A stretch of DNA of 11,389 nucleotides from positions 1 through 11,389 of the forward strand of contig CAZLLV010000203.1 in NCBI GenBank assembly GCA_964560325.1, written 5' to 3'. The stretch comes from CAZLLV01 sp964560325 (GTDB lineage Bacteria > Acidobacteriota > Thermoanaerobaculia > Multivoradales > DATKCC01). Positions 8,679 to 11,389 of this stretch are shown here, in pieces. Within the stretch, counting starts at the first letter, position 1. Each line of letters begins with the position of its first letter. Both the position numbers and the translations under genes were made by a program. The notes below the pieces were generated by a model. That model was not told the origin of the DNA. It did no database searches and saw nothing but the letters and a program-made list of their open reading frames with translations.

Positions 8679-9247
8679 ACCGGCGCACCCGCATGCTGCT
8701 GCTGGCGCTCGGCGCCGCCCTGCTCCTCGCCTGGGCCGCCGGCGGCTTCGGCGGCGACGCGGGCGACGACCTCGAGGTGGCCACGGCGCCGACGCGGCGG
8801 ACCGTCCGGGGCGGCGGCGGGGGCGAAGGGGAGCCGGTGCGCGAAGTCGTCGCGCTCGCCTCGCCCGACATGTTCGACGTGCCCACGAGCTACGAGCCGG
8901 GCCGCAATCCGTTCCGCTTCTTCGTGCCGCCGCCCCCACCACCCCCGCCGCCGCCACCGCCGCCACCGCCGCCACCGCCGGTGCAGCCGGTGGCACCGCA
9001 GCCTCCGCCGCAGCCCCCGAAGCCGCAGCCGCCTCCGGTCGACGTCGAGTATCTCGGAAGCTTCGGCTCCGCCGAGGCACCGATCGCCGTCTTCACGAAT
9101 GGCGAAGAGATCTTCAACGTGAAGAGGGGCGAGGTGATCGAAGGTAAATTCCGGGTCGTTCAGATCGGGTACGAATCGGTCGATCTGGCGTTCGTCGGCT
9201 TCCCGGACGCACCGGCCGAGCGCCTGCCGGTCGGGTCGCAAAGGTAG
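8675..9247 (+). CDS. PilP/GspC-like periplasmic linker protein with an 18-proline run
   Basis: This protein of 190 aa probably connects the PilN/PilO ring to the secretin. Residues about 7-25 form a hydrophobic signal anchor or signal peptide; there is no lipobox cysteine, unlike classical PilP lipoproteins. A Gly-rich linker leads to YEPGRNPFRFF (73-83), resembling the RDPF motif of PilP. Residues 85-102 are eighteen consecutive prolines, followed by a Pro/Gln/Lys segment to about residue 121. The C-terminal beta domain (about 122-181: VDVEYLGSFG, APIAVFTNGEEIFNVKRGEVI, FRVVQIGYESVDLAF) has the look of the PilP / GspC homology-region fold that docks on the secretin N0 domain. GTG start in a GTGA overlap with pilO. 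The family assignment is by architecture and position, so no symbol is given. Confidence 0.78.
   Translation: MNRRTRMLLLALGAALLLAWAAGGFGGDAGDDLEVATAPTRRTVRGGGGGEGEPVREVVALASPDMFDVPTSYEPGRNPFRFFVPPPPPPPPPPPPPPPPPPVQPVAPQPPPQPPKPQPPPVDVEYLGSFGSAEAPIAVFTNGEEIFNVKRGEVIEGKFRVVQIGYESVDLAFVGFPDAPAERLPVGSQR
8927..9037 (+). repeat. proline-codon low-complexity tract with 9-bp tandem repeats
   Basis: Eighteen consecutive CCN codons occupy 8927-8980, followed by mixed Pro/Gln/Val/Lys codons to 9037. The last 27 bases of the run (8954-8980) are three perfect tandem copies of the 9-mer CCACCGCCG. The earlier part uses more varied Pro codons (CCG, CCC, CCA), suggesting that the tract is partly maintained at the protein level and partly grown by slippage. 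The length may vary between strains in steps of whole codons. Confidence 0.9.
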
Positions 9248-9251
9248 CTTC

Positions 9252-9255
9252 GGAG
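9252..9255 (+). promoter_or_regulatory. ribosome-binding site of the secretin gene
   Basis: GGAG lies 8 bases before ATG 9264, in the only gap (16 bases) between the PilP-like gene and the secretin. It favours 9264 over the in-frame ATG at 9273. Confidence 0.5.
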
Positions 9256-9263
9256 ACAAGAGC

Positions 9264-11389
9264 ATGAAGACCATGGGACTGGGAAGAGACACTATTCGGC
9301 GTATCGCCGCTCTGACGGCGCTGCTCATCCTCGTGTCCAGTTGCACCAGCTTCCGCGCGGCTCGCCGCGCCGAGATCGCCTCGCAGACCGGCGACTGGGA
9401 CGAGGCGGTGCTGTACTGGGCCGAGGCGCTCGAGCAGGAGCCCACCAACATCGCCTACCGCGGGAACCTCCTGCAGGCGAAGGTGCGCGCCGCCCAGGAG
9501 CACTTCGCGCAGGGCCGGGAGTTCCACGAGGCCGGAGTCCTCGAGCGCGCGATGATCGAGTACCAGCAGGCGGTTCAGCTCGATCCGTCGAACCAGTACG
9601 CCCAGGTGGAGCTCGAGAAGGTGCGGGCCGAGCTCGAGGCGGCGCGGCTCGGCACCGACGTCGAGACGATCGAGGAGATGAAGCGGCGGTCGCAGGGCAT
9701 CCGGCCCCAACCGCCGCTGCTCGATCCGCGCTCGGACGACCCGATCTCGCTCGAGTTCCCGGAGCCGGTGCCGATCCAGTCGATCTACCGCTCCCTCGGC
9801 AAGGCGTTCGGGATCAACATCCTGTTCGACCCGCAGCTCAAGGACATCGAGATCCCGATCGTCCTCAAGGACGTGACGGCGCAGGACGCGCTCGAGATCC
9901 TGATGCGCGCCGCCGGGCACTTCTACAAGGTGCTCGACCCGCAGACGGTCATCATCGCCGCCGACACGCCGCAGAACCGCCGCAACTACGAGGACCTGGT
10001 GATTCAGGCCTTCTTCCTCTCGAACGCCGACGTCAAGGACGCGCTGACCATCCTGCGCAGCCTGATCGGAGCGCGCCAGATCGCGATGAACGAGCAGCTC
10101 AACGCGATCATCCTGCGCGACACGGCGGACAAGGTGAAGGTGGCCGAGAAGATCATCGAGACGATCGACAAGGCGAAGGCGGAGGTGGTGGTCGACGTCG
10201 AGCTGCTCCAGCTCTCGACCAGCAAGATCCGCGACCTCGGGGTGCAGCTCAGCAACTACCAGGTGACGCAGAGCCTCGACCTCGGTGCCGACCAGACGCT
10301 CAACGTCTCCGACCTCGAGTTCCTGAACCAGAGCAACTGGGCGCTCACCATTCCGAACGTCGTCTACAACTTCGTCAAGAGCGACACCGACGCGCAGCTC
10401 CTAGCCCAGCCGAAGCTGCGCATCAGCGAGGGGGAGAAGGCGCGCCTGGTGATCGGCGACCGGGTGCCGATCCCGGTGACCAGCTTCAACACCGCCAACA
10501 CCGTCGGCGGCAACATCGTGCCGATCACCTCGTTCCAGTACCAGGACGTCGGCATCACGATCGGCATCGAGCCGCGCGTCCACCACAACCGCGAGGTCAC
10601 GCTCACCCTGACGGTCGAGGTGAGCCAGGTGACCGGCCAGGTGTCGAGCGGCTCCGACCAGGCGGCCCAGCCGATCATCGGCACCCGCACGATCGAGTCG
10701 ACCATCCGGCTCAAGGACGGCGAGACCAACCTGCTCGCCGGCCTGATCCGGCGCGACGACTCGGCGAGCGAGAACGGCATTCCGGGCCTCTCGGACATCC
10801 CGATCCTCGGCCGGCTGTTCTCGAAGAACAACGCCGACAACCGGCGCACCGACGTCATCCTCACGCTCACTCCGCACATCGTCCGGCTGCCCGACATCAC
10901 CGAGACCGATCTCTTGCCGATCTGGGTCGGCACCGAGCAGAACATCACCTTCCGGGGCGGCAGCCCGCGAGTCGAGTCGGACGTCGAGGGACCGTTCGAC
11001 GGCGGCGAGGGGGCGACGCCGGAGGAGATCCGCGAGCGGATCCGGGAGCGCCTCCAGAGCCTGCCGCGCGGGCTTCAGGACGACGAGCCCGTGGAGGGCG
11101 AGGAGCCGCTCACGCCGGGCCAGGAGCTGGTGCCGGGCCTGCCGCCGTCCTCCTTCGGAATCGATCCCGAGGAGGAAGAGGAGGAGCCGAGCCCGGAAGA
11201 TTTCGCGCCGCCGGAGGCGTTCGAGGAGGGAGAGGAGCCGCCGTTCGGCACCGCCGTGCTCGAGACCGCTTCGCTCGATACGGCCGACTACGACCCGGTG
11301 ATCGACGGGCTGCTCGCCGACACGACCGCGCTCGCGTCGGCGACCGAGGAGGCCGCGGCCTTCGGCCGCTTCGCCTCGGTCACGAGCTC
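9264..11389 (+). CDS. gspD: outer-membrane secretin (GspD/PilQ family), lipoprotein with TPR-like repeats; 3' end cut
   Basis: The frame stays open for 708 codons to the window edge. A signal peptide ends in lipobox VSSC (C27), so the protein should be lipidated. Residues about 30-140 hold two TPR-like helical hairpins (GDWDEAVLYWAEALEQEPTN; AGVLERAMIEYQQAVQLDPSN). An STN/N0 domain follows at about 165-240 (PIQSIYRSLGKAFGINILFD), then an N1-type domain at about 244-320 (FFLSNADVKDALTILRSLI, LNAIILRDT). The secretin barrel (about 330-540) has DAQLLAQPKLRISEGEKARL, GDRVPIPV (398-405), RTIESTIRLKDGETNLLAGLI, GIPGLSDIPILGRLF (505-519) and DVILTLTPHIVR, so the pore-forming core is complete. After about 575 comes an acidic, Pro-rich extension with long Glu runs, still continuing at the edge. 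The oligomeric pore lets filament or substrate cross the outer membrane. It follows the PilP-like gene by 16 bases. Confidence 0.95.
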   Translation, partial: MKTMGLGRDTIRRIAALTALLILVSSCTSFRAARRAEIASQTGDWDEAVLYWAEALEQEPTNIAYRGNLLQAKVRAAQEHFAQGREFHEAGVLERAMIEYQQAVQLDPSNQYAQVELEKVRAELEAARLGTDVETIEEMKRRSQGIRPQPPLLDPRSDDPISLEFPEPVPIQSIYRSLGKAFGINILFDPQLKDIEIPIVLKDVTAQDALEILMRAAGHFYKVLDPQTVIIAADTPQNRRNYEDLVIQAFFLSNADVKDALTILRSLIGARQIAMNEQLNAIILRDTADKVKVAEKIIETIDKAKAEVVVDVELLQLSTSKIRDLGVQLSNYQVTQSLDLGADQTLNVSDLEFLNQSNWALTIPNVVYNFVKSDTDAQLLAQPKLRISEGEKARLVIGDRVPIPVTSFNTANTVGGNIVPITSFQYQDVGITIGIEPRVHHNREVTLTLTVEVSQVTGQVSSGSDQAAQPIIGTRTIESTIRLKDGETNLLAGLIRRDDSASENGIPGLSDIPILGRLFSKNNADNRRTDVILTLTPHIVRLPDITETDLLPIWVGTEQNITFRGGSPRVESDVEGPFDGGEGATPEEIRERIRERLQSLPRGLQDDEPVEGEEPLTPGQELVPGLPPSSFGIDPEEEEEEPSPEDFAPPEAFEEGEEPPFGTAVLETASLDTADYDPVIDGLLADTTALASATEEAAAFGRFASVTS

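Noticed and set aside
8890..9117. Minus-strand frame encoding a poly-glycine peptide
   Set aside because: It is the complement of the proline-codon tract of the PilP-like gene, with no independent support.
10364..10948. Minus-strand frame of 194 codons inside the secretin gene
   Set aside because: It lies wholly antisense to the conserved secretin barrel and shows no recognisable family.

Overview
The window is a dense, very GC-rich stretch, roughly 70% G+C by eye, from a Gram-negative bacterium. A Kdo transferase gene (LPS core/lipid A assembly), an outer-membrane secretin and a zinc-finger anti-sigma factor all imply a double-membrane cell. The GspE/GspF sequences, the TPR-bearing lipoprotein secretin and the gene order resemble what I recall from Acidobacteriota (Thermoanaerobaculia-like or related lineages). 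That placement is an inference from resemblance, not a measured match.

Layout. Bases 1-1170 (minus strand) hold most of waaA/kdtA, cut at its 3' end by the window edge. A 150-bp divergent intergenic region (1171-1320) follows, with a good -10-like hexamer. Everything to its right is on the plus strand and tightly packed: an ECF sigma factor (1321-1971) with an ATGA overlap to a zinc-finger anti-sigma factor (1968-2549); an exported protein with a lone secretin N-domain (2587-3390); GspF/PilC (3390-4604); GspE/PilB (4684-6318); a divergent PilM (6287-7291); PilN (7288-8085); PilO (8082-8678); a PilP/GspC-like protein with a run of 18 prolines (8675-9247); and a GspD/PilQ secretin lipoprotein (9264 to the right edge, incomplete).

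Together the plus-strand genes encode most of the core of a type IV filament machine (type II secretion / type IV pilus superfamily). The parts are a cytoplasmic assembly ATPase, an inner-membrane platform protein, the PilM-N-O-P alignment subcomplex and the outer-membrane secretin. No pilin or pseudopilin, prepilin peptidase or retraction ATPase is in the window, so pilus and secretion roles cannot be separated here. The ECF sigma/anti-sigma pair sits directly upstream in the same direction, with no gap large enough for an obvious terminator. This suggests co-transcription and possibly envelope-responsive control of the machine.

I found no tRNA, rRNA, CRISPR, insertion sequence or phage signature. 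The window reads as a chromosomal core locus with some lineage-specific elaborations. It does not look like a clearly new system.
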